Positions 34,476 through 43,025 of a stretch of 64,000 nucleotides of DNA are shown in pieces. Made by a program: the position numbers and the translations under genes. How positions within the stretch are numbered: the stretch's first letter is position 1; every line of letters starts with the position of its first letter. A model generated the notes under the pieces. It was not told where the DNA came from, did not search any database, and saw only the letters and a program-made list of their open reading frames with translations. Source of the DNA: Streptomyces sp. CG1 (GTDB lineage: Bacteria; Actinomycetota; Actinomycetes; Streptomycetales; Streptomycetaceae); contig NZ_CP163518.1 in the NCBI RefSeq assembly GCF_041080625.1, forward strand, positions 6,751,501-6,815,500, read 5' to 3'.

Positions 34476-34583
34476 GGCTGTCGGTGTCCTGCTCGCGGCT
34501 CTGCTCGCCGGGCCGCCGGTCCGAACCGATGTGCCGCGCCGAGAGGACGCGAGCCGTGGCGGAGAGAGCGGAGCGGCCTCGTA
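34456..34583 (+). pseudogene. Distal kinase remnant with a membrane helix (3' of TnpB insertion)
   Basis: Immediately after the element the sequence reads in one frame [19 protein letters not shown], then [19 protein letters not shown] and a stop at 34581-34583. This is a single membrane helix with a short polar tail, as found after the kinase domain in many receptor kinases. It is in frame with the upstream fragment if the element is removed at a codon boundary. The mshB start follows 11 nt after its stop, so the kinase gene once preceded mshB closely. Confidence 0.6.
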
Positions 34584-34594
34584 GGGTGGGTCCC

Positions 34595-35539
34595 ATGACG
34601 GAACTGCCCGATCGGCGTCTGCTGCTGGTGCACGCGCACCCGGACGACGAGTCGATCAACAACGGCGCCACGATGGCCAGGTATGCGGCCGAGGGTGCGC
34701 ACGTGACCCTGGTCACCTGCACGCTCGGCGAGCGGGGCGAGGTCATCCCGCCCGGGCTGCGGCATCTGACGGGGCCCGCGCTGGGCGCTCACCGGCGCGG
34801 CGAGCTGGCGGAGGCCGTGCGCGCGCTGGGCGTGAGCGATGCCCGGCTGCTCGGCGGGGCGGGCCGGTACGGGGACTCCGGGATGATGGGCATTGCGGAC
34901 AATGATGATCCCGGGTGCTTCTGGCAGGCCGATGTGGACCAGGCCGCCGGCCACCTGGCCGAGGTGATCATGGAGGTCCGCCCCCAGGTCCTCGTCACCT
35001 ACGACGACCACGGGGGCTACGGCCACCCGGACCACATCCAGGCCCACCGCGTCGCCATGCGCGCCGTCGAGCTGGCGGACCAGCGCGGGCACCGGATCGA
35101 CAAGGTCTACTGGAACCGCGTCCCGCGCTCCGTCGCCGAGGACGCCTTCGCCCGCCTCCAGGACGAGCTGCCCGCGCTGCCGTTCGACAAGAGCGCGTCC
35201 GTGGCCGACGTGCCCGGCGTGGTGGAGGACGAGCGGATCACCACGGCTGTCGACGGCGCCGCCTTCGCCGCCGCCAAGGCCGCCGCGATGCGTGCGCATG
35301 TCACCCAGATCGACGTGGCCGAGCCGTACTTCGCGCTCTCCAACGAACTGGCCCAGCCGCTGCTCACCACCGAGTACTACGAGTTGGTACGGGGTGCGGC
35401 CGAGCCCGGGGAGACCGACCTGTTCGCCGGAGTCGGCCGCGGTCTCGGGCAGGGACTTGGGCAGGGACCCGGGCACGGACTCGGCATCGGTTCAGGCCCT
35501 GGCGTCGGCATCGGCATCGGCATCGAGGAGACCTCATGA
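34595..35539 (+). CDS. mshB: Mycothiol biosynthesis deacetylase MshB
   Basis: A 314-residue zinc-dependent deacetylase that removes the acetyl group from GlcNAc-inositol in mycothiol synthesis. The LmbE-type zinc motif HAHPDDE is at residues 13-19, with the third ligand in [12 protein letters not shown]. The catalytic Asp is in the first motif. [12 protein letters not shown] and [10 protein letters not shown] are typical MshB segments. The last 35 residues are a low-complexity Gly-rich tail ([17 protein letters not shown]) coded by short DNA repeats and not part of the fold. GGGTGGG precedes the ATG. The stop overlaps the next start (ATGA). Confidence 0.95.
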   Translation: MTELPDRRLLLVHAHPDDESINNGATMARYAAEGAHVTLVTCTLGERGEVIPPGLRHLTGPALGAHRRGELAEAVRALGVSDARLLGGAGRYGDSGMMGIADNDDPGCFWQADVDQAAGHLAEVIMEVRPQVLVTYDDHGGYGHPDHIQAHRVAMRAVELADQRGHRIDKVYWNRVPRSVAEDAFARLQDELPALPFDKSASVADVPGVVEDERITTAVDGAAFAAAKAAAMRAHVTQIDVAEPYFALSNELAQPLLTTEYYELVRGAAEPGETDLFAGVGRGLGQGLGQGPGHGLGIGSGPGVGIGIGIEETS

Positions 35540-35952
35540 GCAACACCGGACCGGGCTCGCCGCTCGCCCAGCCGCTGCAACGGCCCTCGGCCGCACGGGT
35601 TGCCGCTTATGTCGGACTCTTCCTGCTCGGTGCCGTCGTCGGCCTCGCCGGGACCCTGGTCCAGGCCGCATGGTTCCCCGGCGGGCTGCTGCTCGCCCTC
35701 GCGGGCGCGGCCGGGCTGTTTCTCGGCGGGTCGTACGCCACCGGCGGCCGGGGCGGGGCGGTCGCGCCCGTGGTGGGCTGGATCGTCGCCGTCATTCTGC
35801 TCACCACCTCGCGCCCCGAAGGCGACTTCCTGTTCGCGGCCGGAGGCAGCTCGTATCTCTTCCTGCTCGGCGGCATGGCGCTCGCTGTGATCTGCGCCAC
35901 CGTCGGTGCCGGGCGGCAACCTCGTGACGGCCTTGCCCGACTTGGCAAGTGA
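35536..35952 (+). CDS. Four-helix membrane protein (DUF6113-like)
   Basis: A 138-residue membrane protein with four hydrophobic segments at about residues 22-42, 46-66, 75-92 and 105-127 ([67 protein letters not shown]). It is translationally coupled to mshB through an ATGA overlap. A protein of this kind follows mshB in many Streptomyces; I recall it as DUF6113 and know no function. Confidence 0.85.
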   Translation: MSNTGPGSPLAQPLQRPSAARVAAYVGLFLLGAVVGLAGTLVQAAWFPGGLLLALAGAAGLFLGGSYATGGRGGAVAPVVGWIVAVILLTTSRPEGDFLFAAGGSSYLFLLGGMALAVICATVGAGRQPRDGLARLGK

Positions 35953-36111
35953 CGTACCACTTCGCGGTGCGGCGCGCGTGCGAGTCCGGTGTGGGTTTCC
36001 TCGGCGGTCCTGGGATAAGCGCCAGAAGTGGCCAGTATGGTGGTGCGCGCCGCCGAGCCGCCCGAGCAGTCAGGACGTAACGGGCGGTGGAGCCAACTGG
36101 GAGAACCTGCC

Positions 36112-38505
36112 TTGAGTCGTGAAACTGACACTCCGTCCTCCGGGCCCAACGGGCGCGGCGGAGCCGCATACCCTTCCGGCACGCCGCCGTACGGGACCCC
36201 CATGGCTTCCGACGACGGTACGGACGCGGGCCGTTCGGCCGCGCGCCCGGAGGAGAAGAAGACCGAGACCACACTGACGACGCGGATCCGGATCAACATC
36301 CCCGGATCCCGGCCCATCCCGCCGGTCGTCGTGCGCAAGCCCGTCGGGGACTCCGGCGGTGCCGGGGACGAGGCGCCCGCCGCCGACACGCGGCCCGCGC
36401 CCGACCGTACGGCCGCCCCGGAGGCGCCCGCCGAGCCCGCGGCCCAGGCCGAGGAGAAGACCAGCGACTGGTTCGCGCCCCGCAAGTCCGGCGGCGGCAA
36501 GGGTGGTCCGGGCGGCGGTGGCACGAACGGGGTGGGAACGCCCGGCGGTTCCGGTGCTTCCGGCGGCTCGGGTGGCTCCAGCCCCGCCTCCGGCGTTCCG
36601 GGCACCCGTACGGGTGGTCCGGGAGCACCCGGTGCCTCCGGTGGCACCGGCGCACGCCCCGGCGGTGGCCGTCCCGGCGGTGTGGTCGGCTCCATGAGCG
36701 TCCCGGGCGCCTCCCGCTCCGGCACCACGAACGGCAAGGGCCTGCCCGGCGCCACCGGCGGCCCCGTCGCCCCCGGGCACGGTGGCGGCACCGGCTCCTT
36801 CGACGTGACCGAGGCGCTGGCCGCGGGCCCGCTGGGCGGCGGCTCCCGCCCCGGCACGTCCGGCGGCGAACCGAGCCGTGACGACCTGCCGTACTTCTCG
36901 GAGAACGCCGGCCAGGAAGGTTTCGGCGGCACGGGCACGGCGGGCGCGAGCGGTCCCGACGGCTTCGGCGGCACGCGCGCCCCGGGCACGAACGGCCAGA
37001 ATGGCTTCCCCGGTCCCGGCGCGGGCGGCCCGAGCGGCCCCGACGGCTTCGGCGGTACGGCGGGCGCGAGCGGAGCGAACGGCCTCGGCGGTCTGGGTGG
37101 CCCCGGTGGTCCCAGCGGCTTCAACGGCCCGCGCGGCCAGGACGGTCCCGGCGGCCCGCATGGCCCGGCCGGCCCCACCAGCGGCCCGGTCACCGGCGAC
37201 GGCCCCCTCGTCCCGTCGTCCGCCGACCCGTTCGCCGGCCTGCCCGGCCCCGGCGGTCCGGGTGCCGGTCCCGGCGGTCTCGGCCCCGGCAGCGGTCCCA
37301 CCGGTCTCGGCCCCGGCGGCGGGCTCAGTGACGACACCGCGATCCTCACCCCGCAGAAGCCGGCCCCCGAACCGGGCACGCCCGGCTTCCGCCCCGACAA
37401 CGTCTCCGGACACACCGTCACCAGTGGCATCCCGGTCGTCCCCGGCGCCGGCACCTCCCCGTTCGGCAGCGGCTCCGCCGACGGCCCGGGCACGCAGTCC
37501 CCGTCCGAGCCGAAGCCGGCCGGCGCGCCCAAGGCGCAGGCCAAGCCGAAGAAGAAGGGCCGCAGCAAGCTGGTCCTGCTGGGTGCCGGCGTGGTCGTCG
37601 TCGCGGGCGGTGCCTACGGCGCCGGACTGCTGATGAACCACACCGACGTCCCCAAGGGCACCACCGTCCTCGGCGTGGACATCGGAGGCGGCACCCGTGA
37701 CGACGCCGTCAAGAAGCTCGACGACGCCTTCGGCAGCCGGGTGAACACGCCGCTGAAGCTCTCCGTCGGCGGCAGGACGGTCACCCTCACCCCGGAGAAC
37801 GCCGGCCTGCAGTTCGACTTCCAGGCCACCGTGAGCAAGGCTGCGACCAGCGACTACAACCCGGTCCATGTCATCGGCTCCCTCTTCGGGCAGAGCCGCG
37901 TGATCGAGCCCGACATGCCGGTGGACGAGGAGAAGCTCCAGGCGGCCCTCCAGCAGGCGGGCGGTGGCTCCGGCTCCGGCTCGGTCGTCGAGGGCGGCAT
38001 CGACTTCAAGCCCGGCCAGGCCGTCGCCGTCTACGGCAAGGCGGGCAAGGCGATCGACGCGGGCCAGTCCACCGGCGCGGTCGAACAGGCCTACCGCCGG
38101 CTCGTGGAGACGGGTACGGCGACACCGGTCACCGTCCCGACGGCCACCAAGCAGCCGACGGTGTCGAATGCGGCGGTCGACGAGGAGTTGAAGAAGTTCG
38201 CGGAGCCGGCGATGTCGGGCAAGGTGACGGTGTCGGCGGGTGCCGGGCATGTGGTGGTGATGAGCCCGGAGAAATCGCTCTGGAAGTTCCTCAAGGTGGT
38301 GCCCACCGCGGACGGCAAGCTGGTCGACAAGCCCGACCTGAACGCCCTGAAGCAGCTCTACGGCGGGACCTTCGACGGCGTACTGATCACCCGCGGCAAC
38401 GGCAAGAAGACGCCGGTCACCCCGCAGGAGGTCTACATCGCCCTCCGCCAGGCCCTGATCAGCAAGACCAACCGGGTCGCGGTCATCTCCACGAACCCGA
38501 GTTAG
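36112..38505 (+). CDS. Membrane-anchored wall protein with collagen-like region and VanW/PG_binding_4-type domains
   Basis: About 797 residues from a TTG start (LSRETDTPSSG) with GGGAG upstream; an in-frame ATG at 36028 would add 28 residues. Residues 1-465 are disordered, rich in Gly, Pro, Ser and Thr, with many Gly-Pro-X steps. A stretch of Gly-X-Y triplets is collagen-like (GFNGPRGQDGPGGPHGPAGP). A Lys/Arg-rich cluster (KPKKKGRSK) precedes one membrane helix, LVLLGAGVVVVAGGAYGAGL. Outside the membrane are two domains of the type found before VanW/L,D-transpeptidase domains (TTVLGVDIGGGTRDDAVKKL, then PENAGLQFDFQATV). Probably a type II membrane protein that touches peptidoglycan. No catalytic domain is visible. 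Confidence 0.8.
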   Translation: MSRETDTPSSGPNGRGGAAYPSGTPPYGTPMASDDGTDAGRSAARPEEKKTETTLTTRIRINIPGSRPIPPVVVRKPVGDSGGAGDEAPAADTRPAPDRTAAPEAPAEPAAQAEEKTSDWFAPRKSGGGKGGPGGGGTNGVGTPGGSGASGGSGGSSPASGVPGTRTGGPGAPGASGGTGARPGGGRPGGVVGSMSVPGASRSGTTNGKGLPGATGGPVAPGHGGGTGSFDVTEALAAGPLGGGSRPGTSGGEPSRDDLPYFSENAGQEGFGGTGTAGASGPDGFGGTRAPGTNGQNGFPGPGAGGPSGPDGFGGTAGASGANGLGGLGGPGGPSGFNGPRGQDGPGGPHGPAGPTSGPVTGDGPLVPSSADPFAGLPGPGGPGAGPGGLGPGSGPTGLGPGGGLSDDTAILTPQKPAPEPGTPGFRPDNVSGHTVTSGIPVVPGAGTSPFGSGSADGPGTQSPSEPKPAGAPKAQAKPKKKGRSKLVLLGAGVVVVAGGAYGAGLLMNHTDVPKGTTVLGVDIGGGTRDDAVKKLDDAFGSRVNTPLKLSVGGRTVTLTPENAGLQFDFQATVSKAATSDYNPVHVIGSLFGQSRVIEPDMPVDEEKLQAALQQAGGGSGSGSVVEGGIDFKPGQAVAVYGKAGKAIDAGQSTGAVEQAYRRLVETGTATPVTVPTATKQPTVSNAAVDEELKKFAEPAMSGKVTVSAGAGHVVVMSPEKSLWKFLKVVPTADGKLVDKPDLNALKQLYGGTFDGVLITRGNGKKTPVTPQEVYIALRQALISKTNRVAVISTNPS

Positions 38506-38528
38506 CCGGGCCGTAGACGAGAAAAGAG

Positions 38529-38560
38529 GGGGGCGTCCGCCGTTCGGCGGGCGCCCCCTT
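38529..38560 (+). terminator. Intrinsic terminator
   Basis: A 13-bp stem (one G-U pair), 38529-38541 with 38546-38558, GTTC loop and two T, 24 nt after the wall-protein stop. Confidence 0.88.
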
Positions 38561-38658
38561 CGCCCTGCCTGTCACCCGATCCGCATGACATCTGTCATCC
38601 GGCACCAGGGACCCCCGACACTGCCCGGCATCCCGCTCCCGCCGGGAGCATGGTCACC

Positions 38659-39588
38659 ATGACAACGACTGCGGCACCGGCCACCACCACCCCGGTGGTC
38701 GGCTTCGACCAGGTGACCAAGACCTACGGCACTGTGCGGGCCGTCGACGGGATCTCGCTCCGGCTGTATCCCGGCGAGACCGTCGCCCTCCTCGGCCCGA
38801 ACGGGGCCGGCAAGTCCACCACCCTGGACCTGCTCCTCGGCCTCAAGCACCCCGACAACGGCACGGTGAGTCTCTTCGGCGGCACCCCGCGCGAGGCGAT
38901 CGTCGCCGGGCGGGTCGGCGCCATGCTGCAGAGCGGCGGCCTGATGGACGAGGTCACCGTCACCGAGCTGGTGAAGCTTGCCTGCTCGCTGCACCCGAAG
39001 CCGTACAAGCCCGCCGACGTCATGGCCCGCGCGGGCATCGCGCAGATCGCCGACCGCAAGGTCAACAAGCTCTCCGGCGGCCAGGCCCAGCGCGTCCGCT
39101 TCGCCCTCGCCACCGCCGGCGACAGCGACCTGATCATCCTGGACGAGCCGACCACCGGCATGGACGTCTCCGCCCGCCAGGCCTTCTGGGCCACCATGCG
39201 CGAGCAGGCCGACCAGGGCCGTACCGTCCTGTTCGCCACCCACTACCTCGAAGAGGCCGACGCCATCGCCGACCGGGTCCTGGTGCTGCACCGCGGCCGG
39301 CTCCTCGCCGACGGCACCGCCGCCGAGATCAAGGCCAAGGCGGGCGCCCGCCGGGTCTCCTTCGACCTGGAGGGCGAGATCGACGGGGCCGCCCTGCGCG
39401 CCCTGCCGTTCCTCGCATCCATCGACATATCGGGCCAGACCGTCCGCATCCAGTCGTCCGACGCGGACGCCACCGTCCACGCCCTGTACGGCCTCGGCGT
39501 CTACCCCCGCAACCTCGAAGTCGCCGGCCTCGGTCTGGAGCAGGCTTTCGTCGCCATCACGGAGGCCGAGGAGGCCAAGCAGTCATGA
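38659..39588 (+). CDS. ABC exporter ATP-binding protein (DrrA/CcmA type)
   Basis: A 309-residue ATPase. The motifs are Walker A GPNGAGKST, Q-loop MLQSGGLMDEV, signature LSGGQAQR, Walker B IILDEPTTGMD and H-loop FATHYLEEAD. The single-domain type with a C-terminal extension is usual for antibiotic or lipid exporters. GGGAG lies 10 nt before the ATG at 38659; the in-frame ATG at 38650 is too close to it. The stop overlaps the permease start (ATGA). The downstream histidine kinase and response regulator are in the same unit and probably control this exporter. Confidence 0.93.
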   Translation: MTTTAAPATTTPVVGFDQVTKTYGTVRAVDGISLRLYPGETVALLGPNGAGKSTTLDLLLGLKHPDNGTVSLFGGTPREAIVAGRVGAMLQSGGLMDEVTVTELVKLACSLHPKPYKPADVMARAGIAQIADRKVNKLSGGQAQRVRFALATAGDSDLIILDEPTTGMDVSARQAFWATMREQADQGRTVLFATHYLEEADAIADRVLVLHRGRLLADGTAAEIKAKAGARRVSFDLEGEIDGAALRALPFLASIDISGQTVRIQSSDADATVHALYGLGVYPRNLEVAGLGLEQAFVAITEAEEAKQS

Positions 39589-40325
39589 ACGCCCTGATCA
39601 AGCTCGAACTGGCCCGCGTCCTGCGCAACAAGAAGTTCCTGTTCTTCTCGGTGCTCTACCCCTCGTTCATCTACCTGATCTTCTCCAGCAGCTCCGGCTC
39701 GAACGCGAAGGTCGACGGCACCGGCCTGACCGTCGCCACCTACCTGATGGTCTCCATGGCCTCCTTCGGCGCCCTGACCGCCGTCCTCATGGGCAACAGC
39801 GAGCGCATCGCCAAGGAGCGCGAGAACGGCTGGGTACGGCAGCTGCGGCTGACCCCGCTGCCCGGGCGCGGCTATGTCCTCGCCAAGACCGCCAGCGCCG
39901 CCGTGGTGAGCCTGCCGTCGATCATCGTGGTGTTCCTCGTCGCCGCGGTGATCAAGCACGTCCACCTGGACGCCTGGCAGTGGCTCGCCCTCACCGGGGT
40001 CATCTGGGCCGGCAGCCTCGTCTTCGCCGCGCTCGGCGTCGCCATCGGCTACCTCGCCTCCGGTGACGCGGTCCGCCCGATCACGATGATCGTCTACTTC
40101 GGTCTGTCGATCCTCGGCGGCCTGTGGATGCCGTCCACCACCTTCCCGAAGATCCTCCAGGACATCGCGAAGTGGCTGCCCACGCACGCGTACGCTGCTC
40201 TGGGACGGGCGATCGAGCAGAGCCAGGCCCCGAGCACCACGGACGTCGCCATCCTCGCCGTCTACTTCGTCCTCTTCGCGGGCGGCGCGGCCTGGCTGTA
40301 CCGGAAGGACACGCTGAAGGCGTGA
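39585..40325 (+). CDS. ABC-2 type exporter permease
   Basis: A 246-residue ABC-2 permease with six hydrophobic segments, beginning with FLFFSVLYPSFIYLIFSS and ending with YFVLFAGGAAWLYRKDTL. The cytoplasmic segment ERIAKERENGWVRQLRLTPLP contains the coupling helix typical of the family. It is coupled to the ATPase gene (ATGA) and to the histidine-kinase gene (GTGA). Substrate unknown. Confidence 0.92.
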   Translation: MNALIKLELARVLRNKKFLFFSVLYPSFIYLIFSSSSGSNAKVDGTGLTVATYLMVSMASFGALTAVLMGNSERIAKERENGWVRQLRLTPLPGRGYVLAKTASAAVVSLPSIIVVFLVAAVIKHVHLDAWQWLALTGVIWAGSLVFAALGVAIGYLASGDAVRPITMIVYFGLSILGGLWMPSTTFPKILQDIAKWLPTHAYAALGRAIEQSQAPSTTDVAILAVYFVLFAGGAAWLYRKDTLKA

Positions 40326-41515
40326 GTGCGATGACGGAAGACCGGACGGCCGACGCCTGGCAGGACACGGCCATGGGCCAGCCGCCCCGCAACCGGCGCG
40401 AGCTGAGAGTCAAGCTGCTGTGGATCGGCGTCTGGCTGGTCTTCCTCAGCTCGCCGGTCGAGGACCTCACGAGCGGCCGGCACACCACGGGCGCCACCGT
40501 CGCCGGCGCCCTCGGCCTCACGGCGTTCGTCGGCGTCTACCTCTCGCTGGTCTTCCGCCGCATGGGCAAGCCGTTCTCGCCGCGCCTGACCGTCTCGTTG
40601 ATCGCGGTCCTCGGCGTGCTGGCCCCCGTCCTGGCCTACAGCCTCGGCAGCGCCTGGCTCGGTCTGTTCGTCTATGTCTCGGTGGCCTGCGGCGCGACCC
40701 TGCCGGTCCCGGCGGCCTACTGGGCGATCCCGACGACCGGCGCGGTGATGTACCTCGTCGGACTGCGCTCCAACGAGAAGGAAGCCCGCGGCCTGCTGCT
40801 CCTGGTGGTCCTCATCGGGTTCGCGATGGTCGGCGTAGGCCAACTCATCCGTACGACCGTCGAGTTGCGCAAGGCGCGGGCCACCGTCGCCCAGCTCGCC
40901 GCCAACGAGGAGCGGCTGCGGCTCGCCCGTGACCTGCACGACCTGCTCGGGCACTCGCTCTCCCTGATCACGCTGAAGAGCGAGCTGGCCGGCCGGATGC
41001 TGCCCGGCCACCCCGACAAGGCGGCTCAGCAGATCGCCGACATCGAGCAGGTCAGCCGGCAGGCCCTGGTCGACGTCCGGGAGGCCGTCACCGGCTACCG
41101 CCGACCGCGCTTGGCCGCCGAACTCGCCGGCACCCAGGTCGCCCTGACCGCCGCCGGCGTCACCGCCGAGATGCCCGCCGAACCCGACCTCGCCGGCGTC
41201 CCCGAGGAAGCCGAGTCCGCGCTCGCCTGGGCACTGCGCGAAGCCGTCACCAACGTGGTCCGGCACAGCGGCGCCGACAAGTGCCTCGTCCAGCTCACGC
41301 AACGCCAGACCCTGGACGGCCCGATGCTCGAACTCTGTGTCGAGGACAACGGATCCGGCGGCAGCGGCAGCGGTCCCGGCAACGGTCTGACCGGCCTCAC
41401 GGAGCGGATGGAGAAGGCCGGCGGCAGCCTGGAGGCGGGCCGGATCAAGCACGGGTTCCGGCTGGTCGCCCGCGTCCCGTCGCCTCTGCCGGGGGACGTA
41501 GGATCCGGGGCATGA
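40322..41515 (+). CDS. Sensor histidine kinase, DesK/NarX-type (HisKA_3)
   Basis: A 397-residue membrane sensor. The N-terminal half has about five to six helices (WIGVWLVFLSSPVEDL, ATVAGALGLTAFVGVYL, VSLIAVLGVLAPVLAY, then LLLLVVLIGFAMVGVG). The phosphorylated His lies in LARDLHDLLGHSLSLI. The ATPase domain has AVTNVVRHS (N box) and GNGLTGLTERM (G box). The GTG start overlaps the upstream stop (GTGA); ATG at 40331, three codons later, is an alternative. Together with the response regulator and exporter this is a classical DesKR/LiaSR-like unit that probably senses membrane or envelope state. Confidence 0.93.
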   Translation: MSAMTEDRTADAWQDTAMGQPPRNRRELRVKLLWIGVWLVFLSSPVEDLTSGRHTTGATVAGALGLTAFVGVYLSLVFRRMGKPFSPRLTVSLIAVLGVLAPVLAYSLGSAWLGLFVYVSVACGATLPVPAAYWAIPTTGAVMYLVGLRSNEKEARGLLLLVVLIGFAMVGVGQLIRTTVELRKARATVAQLAANEERLRLARDLHDLLGHSLSLITLKSELAGRMLPGHPDKAAQQIADIEQVSRQALVDVREAVTGYRRPRLAAELAGTQVALTAAGVTAEMPAEPDLAGVPEEAESALAWALREAVTNVVRHSGADKCLVQLTQRQTLDGPMLELCVEDNGSGGSGSGPGNGLTGLTERMEKAGGSLEAGRIKHGFRLVARVPSPLPGDVGSGA

Positions 41516-42126
41516 CGAGCACGATCAAGGTCCTTCTCGCGGAGGACCAGTCGATGGTCCGTGAGGCCCTGGCCGCGCTGCTCGGCCTGGAGGACGACAT
41601 CGAGGTCGTCGCCCAGGTCGCGCGCGGGGACCAGGTACTGGCGGCCGTCGGCGCGCACGGCGTGGACGTGGCGCTGCTCGACATCGAGATGCCCGGCTGC
41701 ACCGGCATCGAGGCGGCCGCCCAGATCCACCGGGAGTTCCCGCAGGTCAAACTGGTCGTCCTGACCACCTTCGGCCGACCCGGCTATCTGCGCAGCGCCA
41801 TGGAGGCCGGCGCCGACGCCTTCCTCGTCAAGGACGCCCCGGCCGCCCAGCTCGCCGAGGCGATCCGCAAGGTGCTGTCCGGCGAGCGGGTCATCGACCC
41901 CACGCTCGCCGCCGCCGCGCTCGCCGAGGGCGCGAATCCCCTCACGGAGCGCGAGCGCGAGGTGCTCCGCGCGGCGGCCGACGGCTCCACCAACGCCGAG
42001 CTGGCCAAGGCCCTCCACCTCTCCCAGGGCACGGTCCGCAACTACCTCTCCACGGCGATCCAGAAGCTCGCGGTACGGAACCGGGCGGAGGCGGTGCGGA
42101 TCGCACGGGAGAAGGGGTGGCTCTGA
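41512..42126 (+). CDS. Response regulator, DesR/NarL-type
   Basis: A 204-residue two-domain regulator. The receiver domain has the acidic pocket LLAEDQSMVREAL, the phospho-acceptor Asp in VALLDIEMPG and the Lys in FLVKDAP. The LuxR-type helix-turn-helix at the C-terminus is LTEREREVL, then GTVRNYLSTAIQKL. The ATG overlaps the histidine-kinase stop (ATGA). It presumably regulates the upstream exporter genes. It ends 4 nt before a convergent stop. Confidence 0.95.
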   Translation: MTSTIKVLLAEDQSMVREALAALLGLEDDIEVVAQVARGDQVLAAVGAHGVDVALLDIEMPGCTGIEAAAQIHREFPQVKLVVLTTFGRPGYLRSAMEAGADAFLVKDAPAAQLAEAIRKVLSGERVIDPTLAAAALAEGANPLTEREREVLRAAADGSTNAELAKALHLSQGTVRNYLSTAIQKLAVRNRAEAVRIAREKGWL

Positions 42127-42130
42127 GAGG

Positions 42131-42997
42131 TCAGTTGAGCATGGCCCGCGCGGTATGGGCCTGTTCCCGCACCTTCCGCGCGGCGGACTCGTCGACGACC
42201 TCGATCAAGTCGGCATAGGCGTCCAGTTCCTCCGCACCCGACATGAACTCGCCCCGCTGCACGAGCAGTTGCCCGCGCTCGTACCGGAGCCGGGCCGGAT
42301 GGGCGGGGACCAGCAGCGCCAGCTCCACGGCCCCCAGGGCGACATCCGACCGTTCGGGCCGGGCGGCGGCCCAGGCGCGGATGTTGTTCAGGATCCGCTG
42401 GACGACCTCCAGCGGCGCCGCCGGCTCCAGCATCGAGGCGTCCAGCGGCGCCCCCGTGGCCCCCACCACGAGCATCTCCGTATCGGACCCGGTCAGCACC
42501 CGCCCCCCGGCGAACGGATCGGCCAGCACCTGCTCCTCGGCCGCGCCGAACCCCACCACGAAGTGCCCCGGCAGCGCGACCCCGTACACCGGAGCCCCCG
42601 CCCGCCGTGCGACCTCCAGCCACACCACCGACAGCAGGATCGGCAGCCCGCGCCGCCGCGGCAGCACCTCGTGCAGCAGGGAGGACTCCAGCCGCTGATA
42701 GTCGCCGGACGTGCCGTGGAAGTCGTAGCGCCCCCCGAGCAGCCGTCGTACGGCCTCCGCCCATGCACGCGGCCCGCCGGGCCGGTACGGCAGCTCGCCC
42801 GCGAGCCGGTCCAGCTCCAGCTGCGCGGCGTCCATTCCGCCCTCGTCCAGCGCGCCGTCCGCCACGGCCCCGATCAGCAGGCACAGCGCCGACAGATCCG
42901 GCCGCTCGGACCGGGCCTCCTCGGCGAACCTCCGGCACAGCTCGGCCGACCGCTCCGGCGGGGGCGGATACGGCGGCGGCAGATACGGGTGACGCAT
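42131..42997 (-). CDS. SirB1-like transglutaminase-fold protein
   Basis: A 288-residue protein with a SirB1/transglutaminase-like domain: GLPILLSVVWLEVARRAGAP, then GVALPGHFVVGF, followed by LADPFAGGRVL. The last 70 residues look like tetratricopeptide-type helices (LVPAHPARLRYERGQLLVQRGE, then EELDAYADL). The N-terminus is Pro/Tyr-rich (MRHPYLPPPYPPPP). The family is widespread without a proven enzymatic role; the usual transglutaminase Cys is not evident. It lies 28 nt after the GNAT gene on the same strand. An in-frame GTG a few codons upstream is possible. Confidence 0.78.
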   Translation of the reverse strand: MRHPYLPPPYPPPPERSAELCRRFAEEARSERPDLSALCLLIGAVADGALDEGGMDAAQLELDRLAGELPYRPGGPRAWAEAVRRLLGGRYDFHGTSGDYQRLESSLLHEVLPRRRGLPILLSVVWLEVARRAGAPVYGVALPGHFVVGFGAAEEQVLADPFAGGRVLTGSDTEMLVVGATGAPLDASMLEPAAPLEVVQRILNNIRAWAAARPERSDVALGAVELALLVPAHPARLRYERGQLLVQRGEFMSGAEELDAYADLIEVVDESAARKVREQAHTARAMLN

Positions 42998-43025
42998 GCG
43001 AGGCTCATGCCCTTCCACGACAGTT

